Shown here in pieces: positions 17,054 to 24,728 of a DNA stretch of 64,000 nt. The position numbers were made by a program, and so were the translations under genes. Source of the stretch: Haloferax mediterranei ATCC 33500 (GTDB lineage: Archaea > Halobacteriota > Halobacteria > Halobacteriales > Haloferacaceae); the NCBI RefSeq assembly GCF_000306765.2, contig NC_017941.2, positions 1,240,001 to 1,304,000 on the forward strand, in the 5' to 3' direction. Under the pieces are notes generated by a model. The model saw only the letters and a program-made list of their open reading frames with translations, did no database searches and was not told the origin of the DNA. The first letter of the stretch is position 1, and each line of letters begins with the position of its first letter.

Positions 17054-18084
17054 GTGGTCCGCGCGATCTCTCGCCTCGCGAGGCTCGCGAGCGGTTCCTT
17101 GCCCGTCGAAAGCGAAACTCAACGGAGAGGACGGTTCGGAGCTATTCGAACCGCCTGAATGTTTTCGTGCACTGGTGTGAGTCCGAGAACATCGAGTCGA
17201 TGTCGGAACTCACGGGCTGGCACCTTGACGAGTTCCTTGCGTTCCGGTCGGCACAGGACGTCGCTCCCGCCACTATCAAGGGCTCGATGACCGCCGTTCG
17301 GCAACTCCTCAAGTACTGCGTCCGTATCGAGGTTGTCGATGAAGACCTTCTGGATAAGGTCGAAGTACCAAAACTGACCAAGGACCAGCAGACAAGCGAC
17401 GATAAACTCGAAACCGACGAGGCAAAGTCTCTGCTTGAGTTTTATCGAAGCTCGACGCAGTACTACGGAACCGCGTGGCACGCTCTCCTCGAAGTAGCGT
17501 GGCATACTGGTGCTCGAATGGGTGGCCTTCGTTCGCTGGACCTCTCCGATTTTGATGCCAGTGAACAGACGTTCCAGTTCGTTCACCGCCCTGATTCTGG
17601 CACGCCACTGAAGAACAAGACCGATGGTGAGCGTATTGTCGGCGTTCCGAAGACGGTTGTCGATGTTCTCAATACGTACATCGCCCGCGAGCGGTCCGAC
17701 AAACGCGATGATAGCGGGCGAGAGCCGCTGTTCGCCGCTCGTCAGGGCCGTCCGTCAGATACGACGTTTCGCTGCTGGTCGTACCTCGCGACGCAGCCGT
17801 GTCTTTACCGCGCCTGTCCTCACGGTCGTGATCGCCATTCGTGTTCGTACACGAATCGTAACAAGTCGAGTCAGTGCCCGTCGTCGCGGTCTCCGCATGC
17901 GATTCGGACGGGATCGATTACGTGGCAACTTGACCGTGGCATCCCGATTGAGCTTGTCGCGGAGCGTGTGAACGCTGCGCCTGCGACGATTCGTCGCTAC
18001 TACGACAAAGCCGACGAGCTTGAGCGATTCCGTGAGCGCCGTCAAGAAATCGCGCTCGAACTCGATATCGAGGAAGGTGCGTGA
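17050..18084 (+). CDS. Tyrosine recombinase (phage-type integrase)
   Basis: The 344-residue product has an N-terminal SAM-like core-binding domain (about 10-100). The catalytic domain contains the first Arg in HTGARMGGLRSLDL, HAIRTG as the HxxR box, and RRYYDKAD with the nucleophilic Tyr. A Cys/His-rich insert (QPCLYRACPHG and DRHSCS) sits before the HxxR box, as seen in a subset of haloarchaeal integrases. The HxxR box has Ala-Ile between H and R, which is normal. The GTG start overlaps the previous TGA. A tRNA-like att fragment lies 200 bp downstream, which fits its role in integrating the element into a tRNA gene. Confidence 0.9.
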   Translation: MSGPRDLSPREARERFLARRKRNSTERTVRSYSNRLNVFVHWCESENIESMSELTGWHLDEFLAFRSAQDVAPATIKGSMTAVRQLLKYCVRIEVVDEDLLDKVEVPKLTKDQQTSDDKLETDEAKSLLEFYRSSTQYYGTAWHALLEVAWHTGARMGGLRSLDLSDFDASEQTFQFVHRPDSGTPLKNKTDGERIVGVPKTVVDVLNTYIARERSDKRDDSGREPLFAARQGRPSDTTFRCWSYLATQPCLYRACPHGRDRHSCSYTNRNKSSQCPSSRSPHAIRTGSITWQLDRGIPIELVAERVNAAPATIRRYYDKADELERFRERRQEIALELDIEEGA

Positions 18085-18437
18085 GATGCTTTCAGAATCG
18101 ACCGACAGCAAGGCGGTCCCTTCGGTTTTCCCGTCTAGTGCACATCCCTCCGGCCCCATTTTCTCTCAAAAATCACCCACATAGCGAGCGCTCCGTCGCG
18201 CGCGGACGGCGTGATTTTGTGTGTAAGGCACCCGGAGGATTTAAACCAGGGAGCGTCGCGAGCGAAGCGAGCAGAGCGACTGAGGTTCAAATCCCACCGT
18301 CCCAATATCCCATGCAGGCTGCAGTCTGCTCTCCATCCTACAGTTCTTCATATCCGCCGCAAAGCACTCGATGTGCAGGGCTGCGAGTATTCCGAGCAAC
18401 TAACTCAACGACCTACTCGCTTCTCAAACTGGGTTAC
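18085..18437. other. Intergenic region between integrase and CRISPR island, holding the att fragment
   Basis: No protein gene is supported. The left half contains palindromic GC-rich runs such as GTCGCGAGCGAAGCGAGC, common in haloarchaeal intergenic DNA. The tRNA 3'-end fragment lies at 18284-18305, and an 86-bp MITE-like element follows at 18438. This is the likely junction between element and host chromosome. Confidence 0.5.
18284..18305 (+). other. Probable att site: orphan tRNA 3'-end fragment
   Basis: GGTTCAAATCCCACCGTCCC reads as a T-loop (TTCAAAT), the 3' side of a T-stem (CCCAC) and part of an acceptor strand. The bases to the left (GACTGA) cannot complete the T-stem, which would need GTGGG, and no tRNA body precedes it. 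So this is a truncated copy, as left at one end of an element integrated into the 3' end of a tRNA gene. The tRNA identity cannot be told. The intact tRNA and the other att site should be to the left of the window. Confidence 0.65.
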
Positions 18438-18523
18438 CTATAGTAGCGTTTGCAAGTCATTGCACACTCGATCGACCGCTATCGTGCGATTGGCTGTGTC
18501 ACCAGTTGCAAACGCTACTATAG
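18438..18523 (+). mobile_element. 86-bp MITE-like foldback element, copy 1
   Basis: Terminal inverted repeats CTATAGTAGCGTTTGCAA and TTGCAAACGCTACTATAG flank a short core that is itself partly self-complementary, so the whole element can fold back. Two more 86-bp copies lie at 21835-21920 and 25085-25170. There is no coding capacity. No clear target-site duplication was seen. Confidence 0.85.
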
Positions 18524-18543
18524 ACAGTGCCAGTCTAAGAGTG

Positions 18544-18891
18544 TCATTGGAGCCCAGATCTGAAAAACTGAAGAATAATCACAGACCAAAGAAACAGACC
18601 CAAGCCATAGCAGATTAAAATAATTCGAGTACTGTCCGTTCCAGATGTTGATGGTAAGTGAATATTCCCAACCACTCCTCTGCCAATGGCTTCTTTTTCC
18701 TGGACGCCTTCACTAGTCACATTCGTCCTTCCTGCTTGACCACCACCGAGAGCTACCAACACGACCCCGATAATTGCGGTCAGGACGAGATATAACCCAG
18801 AGTGTGTCGTTAGATAGATAGCACCGACAGTAATGATTCCCGCGAGAATCGTATAGATGAGGACTGTTACTGCGACTACTCGCTTGTCCAT
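18544..18891 (-). CDS. Small membrane protein beside the CRISPR leader
   Basis: This 115-residue protein has three hydrophobic segments: two at the N-terminus (about 5-27 and 31-50) and one near the C-terminus (about 90-108), with a polar loop between. It is transcribed away from the CRISPR array, and its start lies about 100 bp from the leader hairpin. The family is unknown, and no link with CRISPR function is implied. Confidence 0.55.
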   Translation of the reverse strand: MDKRVVAVTVLIYTILAGIITVGAIYLTTHSGLYLVLTAIIGVVLVALGGGQAGRTNVTSEGVQEKEAIGRGVVGNIHLPSTSGTDSTRIILICYGLGLFLWSVIILQFFRSGLQ

Positions 18892-18996
18892 GTCATAAGT
18901 AGAACGACAGTTAGTTTAATTTTTATCATTTTGAGGAATTGGTGTATCGCGCGTCCCGGTGTTCTCGGAAGTCCGTTACGTGGGTCTTGACCTGAA

Positions 18997-19045
18997 TTTC
19001 CGTCGACCCCCCGGGGGGTTGGGGGGTATTGGGGGTCGACGGAAA
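18997..19045. promoter_or_regulatory. CRISPR leader hairpin with G-rich loop
   Basis: TTTCCGTCGACCCCC (18997-19011) and GGGGGTCGACGGAAA (19031-19045) are a perfect 15-bp inverted repeat. The 19-nt loop contains two runs of six G, and together with the right arm these make a G-tract region. It lies 52 bp before the first repeat, in the leader. Leaders carry the array promoter and the signals for new spacer insertion, so this structure is a likely integration or regulatory landmark. Confidence 0.7.
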
Positions 19046-19097
19046 CTGTTGAGTGGGAGTAGTGTGTAGGAGGCTGTATACCCTCGAATCGGGCATG

Positions 19098-20504
19098 GTT
19101 ACAGACGAACCCTAGTTGGGTTGAAGCGAACAGGATGGCGAACGCGGTGTCTGCGCCAGTTGTTACAGACGAACCCTAGTTGGGTTGAAGCCACGACAAT
19201 CAAGTCTGGTTGCATGGCGACACGGAGTTACAGACGAACCCTAGTTGGGTTGAAGCCTGTGGCCTCCAGCGGCCGTCAGACAGTCGCATCCGAGTTACAG
19301 ACGAACCCTAGTTGGGTTGAAGCAAGAAGCCGCTCGCCGTCCTCGATGACGGGCGGGCGGTTACAGACGAACCCTAGTTGGGTTGAAGCGACAAGACTCG
19401 CGACGAAGCCGAGTCGAAACGCCGCGTTACAGACGAACCCTAGTTGGGTTGAAGCCTCTTTATCCCTCCTGCCCGAATGTCTACGAATATCGTTACAGAC
19501 GAACCCTAGTTGGGTTGAAGCGAACCCACTGGTGAAGAAAAAGTTGTAGAGACCCTAGTTACAGACGAACCCTAGTTGGGTTGAAGCACGACAATCAAGT
19601 CTGGTTACATGGCGACACGGATGGGTTACAGACGAACCCTAGTTGGGTTGAAGCTTCCACAACGTCGGGGAGGGCGAAATTAGCCAAGCAGTTACAGACG
19701 AACCCTAGTTGGGTTGAAGCTCCCGCTGGGGATGTCGGGAGTGCCGGGCGAGCCAGTTACAGACGAACCCTAGTTGGGTTGAAGCCCCGGCCCGTTGCCC
19801 CCCACGGCAATCGTCTGCTGTTACAGACGAACCCTAGTTGGGTTGAAGCCGTCTGTGTTATTCTGTGCGTCTGCCGCGACAACGTTACAGACGAACCCTA
19901 GTTGGGTTGAAGCATTGCCTGTCCCCGTCGTGTAATCAACTCGGAATCGTTACAGACGAACCCTAGTTGGGTTGAAGCGAGATGTGCGACCGCGGCGAAA
20001 TGAGCAGTTCGTGGTTACAGACGAACCCTAGTTGGGTTGAAGCGCGACATGGGGACCGTCGAGAACGCGCTCTATGGGGAGTTACAGACGAACCCTAGTT
20101 GGGTTGAAGCCGAGGGTCCCGGTGTCGAGAGGACCGGGACGGACGGAGTTACAGACGAACCCTAGTTGGGTTGAAGCTCGGTAATCTGGGAGGCGTCAGT
20201 CTCGGCCGAGTAATCGTTACAGACGAACCCTAGTTGGGTTGAAGCCTCGCCATCGCCGCGAACTCGGTCCTCCTCGGGGTGGTTACAGACGAACCCTAGT
20301 TGGGTTGAAGCAAGCCTTGAGAGTGTCTGTTGGTATGATGAATGTTGTTACAGACGAACCCTAGTTGGGTTGAAGCAAGTAGACCGCGCTCAGTTACGAC
20401 AGCTGCTCGAGTTACAGACGAACCCTAGTTGGGTTGAAGCACGATGATCTCGCCAGTCTGCAGCGTTACATTGGGTTACAAACGAATCTTTTCTCGTGAG
20501 GACT
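19098..20504 (+). CRISPR. CRISPR array: 21 identical 30-nt repeats, 21 spacers, one degenerate end repeat
   Basis: The repeat starts GTTACAGACGAACCC and ends TAGTTGGGTTGAAGC. Its GTTGAAGC tail is close to the ATTGAAGC 5' handle of haloarchaeal type I-B crRNAs. Intact repeats begin at 19098 and then about every 64-68 bp up to 20411; spacers are 34-38 nt. The last unit at 20475 keeps only GTTACA-ACGAA and then diverges, so the leader is on the left and transcription is rightward. No cas gene occurs in the window, so crRNAs must be processed by Cas proteins encoded elsewhere. Spacers 2 (19192-19226) and 8 (19588-19624) share 34 nt with one mismatch. Confidence 0.98.
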
Positions 20505-20579
20505 TCCGAAACTAACCTCTTCCCGGAACTAGTCGAAGGTCAAACAGTAACTACAGGGCGTGAGTGTATCAACTCGCCG

Positions 20580-21123
20580 CTATTCAACGACCTCGAATGG
20601 CGCGGCGAGTGCGATGCCTGCATCATGTTCGGAGAACCCCCAGTAAATGAATCGGTACGTGGCTGGTGTGTGTGCCGTACACCGTTGGAACGGACCTGAA
20701 AATTCGTTAGCGCTAAGTGTCATTTCCCATCGGAATTCTTCACCAGGCTCCAGCACTCGCTGAGACGGTGACCACTCATATTCTTCGGGCACACCGATGG
20801 TATTCCGCCACGTGTCGTCAGAGCTTAACCGCTGAATCATATAGCGCGGTTTCCCAAGTGTGGTGAGTGGGTCAGTGGACTCGTTTGTGAGTGTCGCCAC
20901 GAATTGCTCACCTGGCGAAATAGATTGTGGCACCGTCAACGACGCATACCGAAGGTAGTCCACTATCGACCGCTTCATGAACACTTCTCCGACGTCACGA
21001 TAGCCCGAAGAGCAGACCTGCTGTTCGTTTCCTGTAACGGCGTCAAGGCACCCAGCGGAGGGCAATTCCCCCGGCTGAACCACCGAGTGCGAGAAGCCGA
21101 CGACGTGAGAAGGGAGGGCTCAT
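20580..21123 (-). pseudogene. Tat lipoprotein with a frameshift inside the signal peptide
   Basis: An ATG at 21123 opens a Tat leader (MSPPFSRRRLLALGGSAGG) that runs out of frame and stops. One base away, the frame continues with a lipobox SAGC and a 150-residue mature protein (LTVPQSISPGEQFVATLTNES and EPGEEFRWEMTL, an immunoglobulin-like beta domain). Leader and mature part are joined at a run of five C on the + strand (21068-21072). One base inserted there explains the break. The protein would be a surface lipoprotein with a beta-sandwich of the kind that binds other proteins. It is either a recent pseudogene, a phase-variable gene, or a sequencing error. Confidence 0.65.
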
Positions 21124-21431
21124 AGCAAAATCGACTTCATCTCGAAGTATATATATATATATATATATATTTTGCCACTACTCTCGCATTGAACTGGCTG
21201 TTAGACTCGCACACCCACCTATCAGATAGTTCAGTAGAAGTCGGCTGAAATAACAATCAGACAGGCCTCAGCTGGAGGCTAACCAACTCCAAAAAACCAT
21301 TCTCGGAAGCAATCGAGTCTCGAAACTGCCCAAGTGCGTGGCATTGACTCGCAGACTGTGCGACAGCGAATTCCTCAACTCAGTGCCAATAAGTTTTTGT
21401 TTCATGGTTTCATGTGTCACGGCGTATCGCT
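21124..21431. other. Intergenic region with AT microsatellite
   Basis: No gene is supported here. An alternating AT run of about 24 bp at 21148-21171 lies immediately upstream of the lipoprotein leader at 21123 and may overlap its promoter. The rest is unremarkable. Confidence 0.5.
21148..21171. repeat. (TA)n dinucleotide repeat, about 24 bp
   Basis: This is an uninterrupted alternating TA run in the promoter region of the frameshifted lipoprotein. It is the second such run in the window; the other is at 5849-5897. Changes of length here could alter promoter spacing. Confidence 0.9.
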
Positions 21432-21701
21432 ATGAAGCCATGTCACAGTTGTCAGGCGGTTATCGACGAGTACATCTTGGATAAACAACTCGAATCCCTG
21501 CGCGACCTCACAGTTGACGACTTCAACATCTGTGCGGACTGTGCAACCATCGTTGCTGATGCGTGCGTGGAGTGCGGTGGCGGAGTGTACGTCCCGCAGA
21601 ATAAATCGGATACGCCCGACTATTGTCCGGCGTGTCGATCCGACCTCATCGACCGCACCGGACACGACCCCGGTTGGAATTGCGATATCGCGTCTCCCTA
21701 A
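21432..21701 (+). CDS. Double zinc-ribbon protein
   Basis: The 89-residue product from ATG 21432 has four CxxC knuckles: CHSC, CADC, CVEC and CPAC. These make two zinc ribbons one after the other. An upstream GTG at 21414 would add six residues. It is followed by acidic sequence at the end. Such proteins often bind nucleic acid or other proteins; no family could be named. Confidence 0.68.
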   Translation: MKPCHSCQAVIDEYILDKQLESLRDLTVDDFNICADCATIVADACVECGGGVYVPQNKSDTPDYCPACRSDLIDRTGHDPGWNCDIASP

Positions 21702-21807
21702 CCGACACTGGAGACCTCACAGTATTTTGGCTCCCGTAGACAGTTGAGAGACACCTCTACCACCCAACTGGTGCAGCATCAATGCTCCCCCGGCGAATTC
21801 GTAGCCG

Positions 21808-21835
21808 GTTACAGATGAGTCCCATCGGTTAGAGC
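21808..21835 (+). repeat. Possible degenerate CRISPR repeat next to MITE copy 2
   Basis: GTTACAGATGAGTCCCATCG followed by GTTAGAGC matches the array repeat at its first eight bases and its GGTT-AGC end, with a 2-nt shorter middle. The MITE starts at its last base. It lies 1.3 kb from the array and in the same orientation. It could be a relic repeat or chance. Confidence 0.35.
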
Positions 21836-21920
21836 TATAGTAGCGTTTGCAAGTCAGTGCACACTCGACCGACCGCTGTCGTGTGATTGGATGTGTCACC
21901 AGTTGCGAACGCTACTATAG
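21835..21920 (+). mobile_element. 86-bp MITE-like foldback element, copy 2
   Basis: It has the same inverted ends as copy 1 (CTATAGTAGCGTTTGCAA left), with one change in the right arm (TTGCGAAC for TTGCAAAC). It lies in the same orientation as copy 1, and the core differs by a handful of substitutions. It abuts a CRISPR-repeat-like string. Confidence 0.85.
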
Positions 21921-22126
21921 AAGCCAGTGCTCTAGACGATTCACTGCAATATGCCTCCAATAGCCTCGTGGTTCGTGCTTTGAGGTTCCCCACTCGGCGT
22001 GGGTATCGACCTCAGCGACGCGCAACTAATATCCGGTGCGGTGGCCAGCAGAATCAAGCCGCCTTCTCGCACAGAGCAAAAATGACGGCGGAAAAATCGA
22101 CGCGTGTTTTGACTATATTTGTATAT

Positions 22127-22825
22127 TTATTGGCGTGATCGCAATACAGTCCTGATGTCGAGTGTGTCTGTTTCGATGTCGACTCTCTGGCCGTCGAATT
22201 CGAGTTCGAGGTCAGGGTTGTCACTCTCTAGGTCGAGTTCAGGGTCGGCGTACTCGACGTCGAAGTCGTCTGTCTCGATATCGACCTCACCGTCCGAGTC
22301 GATCTCGATATCGAAGTCTCTGCTGTCGATTTCGACGTGGCTCCTGAAGATTTCGATGTCGAAGCTGTCACCTTCGATCTCCACGCTGTCGCCGTGGCTC
22401 TCGATTTCGAGATCCCCGTTGTGACTTTCGACCTCCCATTCACCATCTCTGAATTCGATGTCGAAGTCATCGCTCTCGACATCGAGGTCGTCACCGTCGT
22501 CGCGAAGCTCGAAATCGAGGTCGTTGTCTCGCCCCTCGACCTCGATGTTGGAGCCGTCAATTTCGACATCGAGGTCGTCGCTGTCGATCTCAACGCGGTC
22601 GCCTTCGAACTCGTAGTCGACGTCACGGGTGTCGATTTCAGCCCTTCCGGACCGGAGGTCGATGTCGAAGTCGTCTGTCTCGACCTCGATGTTGTCTCCG
22701 CTGTGTTTGACCTCGACCGAGTCGCTGTGACGTGCTGCAACGGGCCCGGCCGTAAATGCGATTACGACGAACAATACAACACTGGCTGTTAGTATTGTGT
22801 GAAAGCCTCGGCTCAATGTTGTCAT
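22127..22825 (-). CDS. Secreted Asp/Glu-rich repetitive solenoid-like protein
   Basis: This 232-residue protein has a signal peptide (ILTASVVLFVVIAFTAGPVAA). The mature chain is then made almost wholly of alternating acidic and hydrophobic residues in short units such as VEIDSDDLDVEI, FDIEIDSDGEVDIE and FDVEYADPELDLE, about 11-14 residues long. Alternation of Val/Ile/Phe with Asp/Glu predicts beta strands stacked as a solenoid with a highly negative surface, well suited to high salt or to calcium binding. No anchor or lipobox is visible, so it may be secreted or attached non-covalently. The family was not recognised; a relation to DUF4097-like beta-helices is possible. Confidence 0.72.
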   Translation of the reverse strand: MTTLSRGFHTILTASVVLFVVIAFTAGPVAARHSDSVEVKHSGDNIEVETDDFDIDLRSGRAEIDTRDVDYEFEGDRVEIDSDDLDVEIDGSNIEVEGRDNDLDFELRDDGDDLDVESDDFDIEFRDGEWEVESHNGDLEIESHGDSVEIEGDSFDIEIFRSHVEIDSRDFDIEIDSDGEVDIETDDFDVEYADPELDLESDNPDLELEFDGQRVDIETDTLDIRTVLRSRQ

Positions 22826-23205
22826 AAGGGTTCTCCCCAGTATTCAGTACGTGAACAGGAAGCGTCACTTACCCGAGCCACCCGCATGCTAGGATGTAAC
22901 ACAGGCGTACTAAGTTCCGAATGGTTTCGACTAGTTCCCGTGGTGTGCTGGGCAACACATGGTTCAAGGCAGAACACAGGTGGTAGACACCCGGAGCAGA
23001 GACTACCGACGAGAGCTCATAGAGGAGCCCAAGTGCACCCAGTTCGATACGCAGGCTACTGATTGGAGAAAAAGCATTGAATGTGGTTATCAGTTCGGCC
23101 AGTGTGTTCGACCTTCGTGTACTGTTGCCGTGCCCCTAGGCATTTCCAGATTCTGGAAATTGTTCCTCAGTTATTGGTTTTCAGAGAACAGTACAACAAA
23201 TTGCA
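22826..23205. other. Intergenic region upstream of the halocyanin gene
   Basis: This 380-bp stretch separates two divergent exported-protein genes. A short open frame (22959-23228) overlaps the halocyanin start and has no recognisable features, so it is not called. The one clear structure is the 19-nt palindrome at 23142-23160. Confidence 0.45.
23142..23160. promoter_or_regulatory. Perfect 8-3-8 palindrome upstream of halocyanin gene
   Basis: ATTTCCAGATTCTGGAAAT is a perfect inverted repeat with a 3-nt centre, 45 bp before the ATG at 23206. Its position fits an operator just upstream of, or over, the promoter elements. The binding protein is unknown. Confidence 0.5.
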
Positions 23206-24150
23206 ATGGATTGGACACCCACACGTAGACGGCTCCTCCAGGGAAGCGCCCTCGTCACCCTCGGCTCGATGGCCGGGTGTCTCTCTGCTGCTAGTTCAAG
23301 GCAGGAGAACACGCAAAACGTCGCTGGCGCCGACTCGACCAGCGAGACGACGACTTCGAGCAAGCACACGGAGACAACTACTGACAACTGTGCTGACGGC
23401 GAGACAACTATCGAGGCCACCGAACTGTCGGAACCGGACTCACTTGACGAGTGGCTCTCGGACGCCAACGAGTACGATGGTGAGTCACGGCGTTACGGTC
23501 CAGACGAGAAAGTATCGGTCAGCGTCGGAATACCGACTGACGGAGGACCCGCGTTCGACCCGCCACTAATCGAGGTCCCGCCGATGACGAACGTCACGTG
23601 GGAGTGGACCGGACACGGCGAACACAACGTCGTCGCTCTCGACGGGACGTTCGATAGCGGCCGAACCAACGCACAGCGAGGAACGTCGTATCACTACGTC
23701 TTCGACGAACCAGGAGAGTTCCTGTTCGTTTCCGAACCGCACTATAACGGCGGAATGAAGGGTGCCGTTGTCGTTACCGAACCACCTTCGACAGGGTACG
23801 AAAGAGTGGATGAATGGATGATAAACAGCAGTAACTTCGACGGGACCGTCGCCGACGAGACGGATACCGAAAGCGTATCCGTTCGAGTCGGTACGTCCGG
23901 AAACGGTGGAAACTACGCGTTCGAACCACCTGTCTTGAAGATCTCGACTGGAACCACAATTACGTGGGAGTGGACCGGCAACGGTGGTGGGCACAATATC
24001 GTCTTCCAAGAGGCTGACGTCGACTCGGGAGAGATTGCAGTCGACTCAGGAGAGACGTTCAAACATACGTTCGAAACGACTGGCACGTACTGTTACGCCT
24101 GTGAGCCACACAAAGGACTCGCGATGAAAGGCGCAGTCATCGTGGAGTGA
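23206..24150 (+). CDS. Two-domain halocyanin-type blue copper lipoprotein, N-domain copper site incomplete
   Basis: The 314-residue product has a Tat motif (RRRLLQG), a lipobox MAGC near residue 24 and a Ser/Thr linker, then two cupredoxin domains. Domain 1 (about 95-195) has HNVV and the block VSEPHYNGGMKGAVVV, where Ser stands in the place of the copper Cys. Domain 2 (about 215-314) has HNIV and YACEPHKGLAMKG, with the full His-Cys-His-Met set. Halocyanins are peripheral electron carriers of haloarchaea. Only the second domain should bind type-1 copper; the first may serve as a spacer or docking surface. Confidence 0.88.
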   Translation: MDWTPTRRRLLQGSALVTLGSMAGCLSAASSRQENTQNVAGADSTSETTTSSKHTETTTDNCADGETTIEATELSEPDSLDEWLSDANEYDGESRRYGPDEKVSVSVGIPTDGGPAFDPPLIEVPPMTNVTWEWTGHGEHNVVALDGTFDSGRTNAQRGTSYHYVFDEPGEFLFVSEPHYNGGMKGAVVVTEPPSTGYERVDEWMINSSNFDGTVADETDTESVSVRVGTSGNGGNYAFEPPVLKISTGTTITWEWTGNGGGHNIVFQEADVDSGEIAVDSGETFKHTFETTGTYCYACEPHKGLAMKGAVIVE

Positions 24151-24158
24151 ACTGAACC

Positions 24159-24176
24159 ACAAATATTTATATTTGT
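24159..24176. terminator. AT-rich 8-2-8 palindrome after the halocyanin gene
   Basis: ACAAATATTTATATTTGT is a perfect inverted repeat 8 bp after the halocyanin stop. It could be part of a terminator or a promoter or operator for the rightward HTH gene 190 bp away; the sequence alone does not decide. Confidence 0.35.
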
Positions 24177-24365
24177 TGACAGCTTATTCGAAATCGTTCG
24201 CGGCTACGTCCCTCCTCTACCAATGCCCGACGATGCAAATCGGCTGGTCGCACAGGCAACTACGGGACTACATACCCTTTCCTGGCAGGTGTTGCTAACA
24301 CGCGGATGCTGTGTCACGATGTGCAAGTTAGCAGTTCCGTCGCAGTGGTGTCTTCGGAGGGCCGA

Positions 24366-24728
24366 ATGACTGAGTCTGATTCCTGTGCGGTCGAAGCGGT
24401 GTGTACAGCACTTGCCGACGAGGAGTGCAGACGTCTTCTCCGCGCGCTTGACGAGCCACTAACGGCATCTGACGTTGCGCAGCGTTGTGACCTTCCACAG
24501 ACGAGTACGTACCGAAAACTGGGGATGTTGAGCACTGCTGACCTCGTCGAGGAGCGGACAGAGATACGAGACGATGGTAACCACACGACCCGATTCGTCC
24601 GCAACGCGACCGGGGCGTTCGTGACGTTCGAAGACGGACAGTCGTTCGACGTCGAACTCATCACCGACGATGAAACGCCAGACCAACGTCTTGCGCAACT
24701 CTGGACAGCGGTCAGTGAGGAACTATGA
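24366..24728 (+). CDS. ArsR-like winged-helix regulator (haloarchaeal DUF7344-type)
   Basis: From the ATG at 24366 the protein is 120 residues. An HTH of ArsR style is clear (LADEECRRLLRALDEPLTASDVAQRCDLPQTSTYRKLGML), followed by a wing and an acidic C-terminal helix. An in-frame ATG at 24306 would add 20 residues of doubtful sequence. It overlaps the next gene by 4 nt. Such HTH proteins are typically paired in haloarchaea with a small DUF7521-type membrane protein, exactly as here. Confidence 0.75.
   Translation: MTESDSCAVEAVCTALADEECRRLLRALDEPLTASDVAQRCDLPQTSTYRKLGMLSTADLVEERTEIRDDGNHTTRFVRNATGAFVTFEDGQSFDVELITDDETPDQRLAQLWTAVSEEL

Noticed and set aside
18181..18305. Complete tRNA gene
   Set aside because: The T-stem cannot pair on its 5' side, and no D-arm, anticodon arm or 5' acceptor strand is present.
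19121..19901. Open frames with repeated LQTNPSWVEA
   Set aside because: They are translations of the CRISPR repeats and not protein-coding.
22337..22792. Plus-strand frame of 151 codons
   Set aside because: It is the antisense reading of the acidic solenoid gene, which has a signal peptide and better composition.
22959..23228. 89-codon frame with four cysteines upstream of the halocyanin gene
   Set aside because: It overlaps the halocyanin start and contains the promoter palindrome. No family was recognised, so it was left out.
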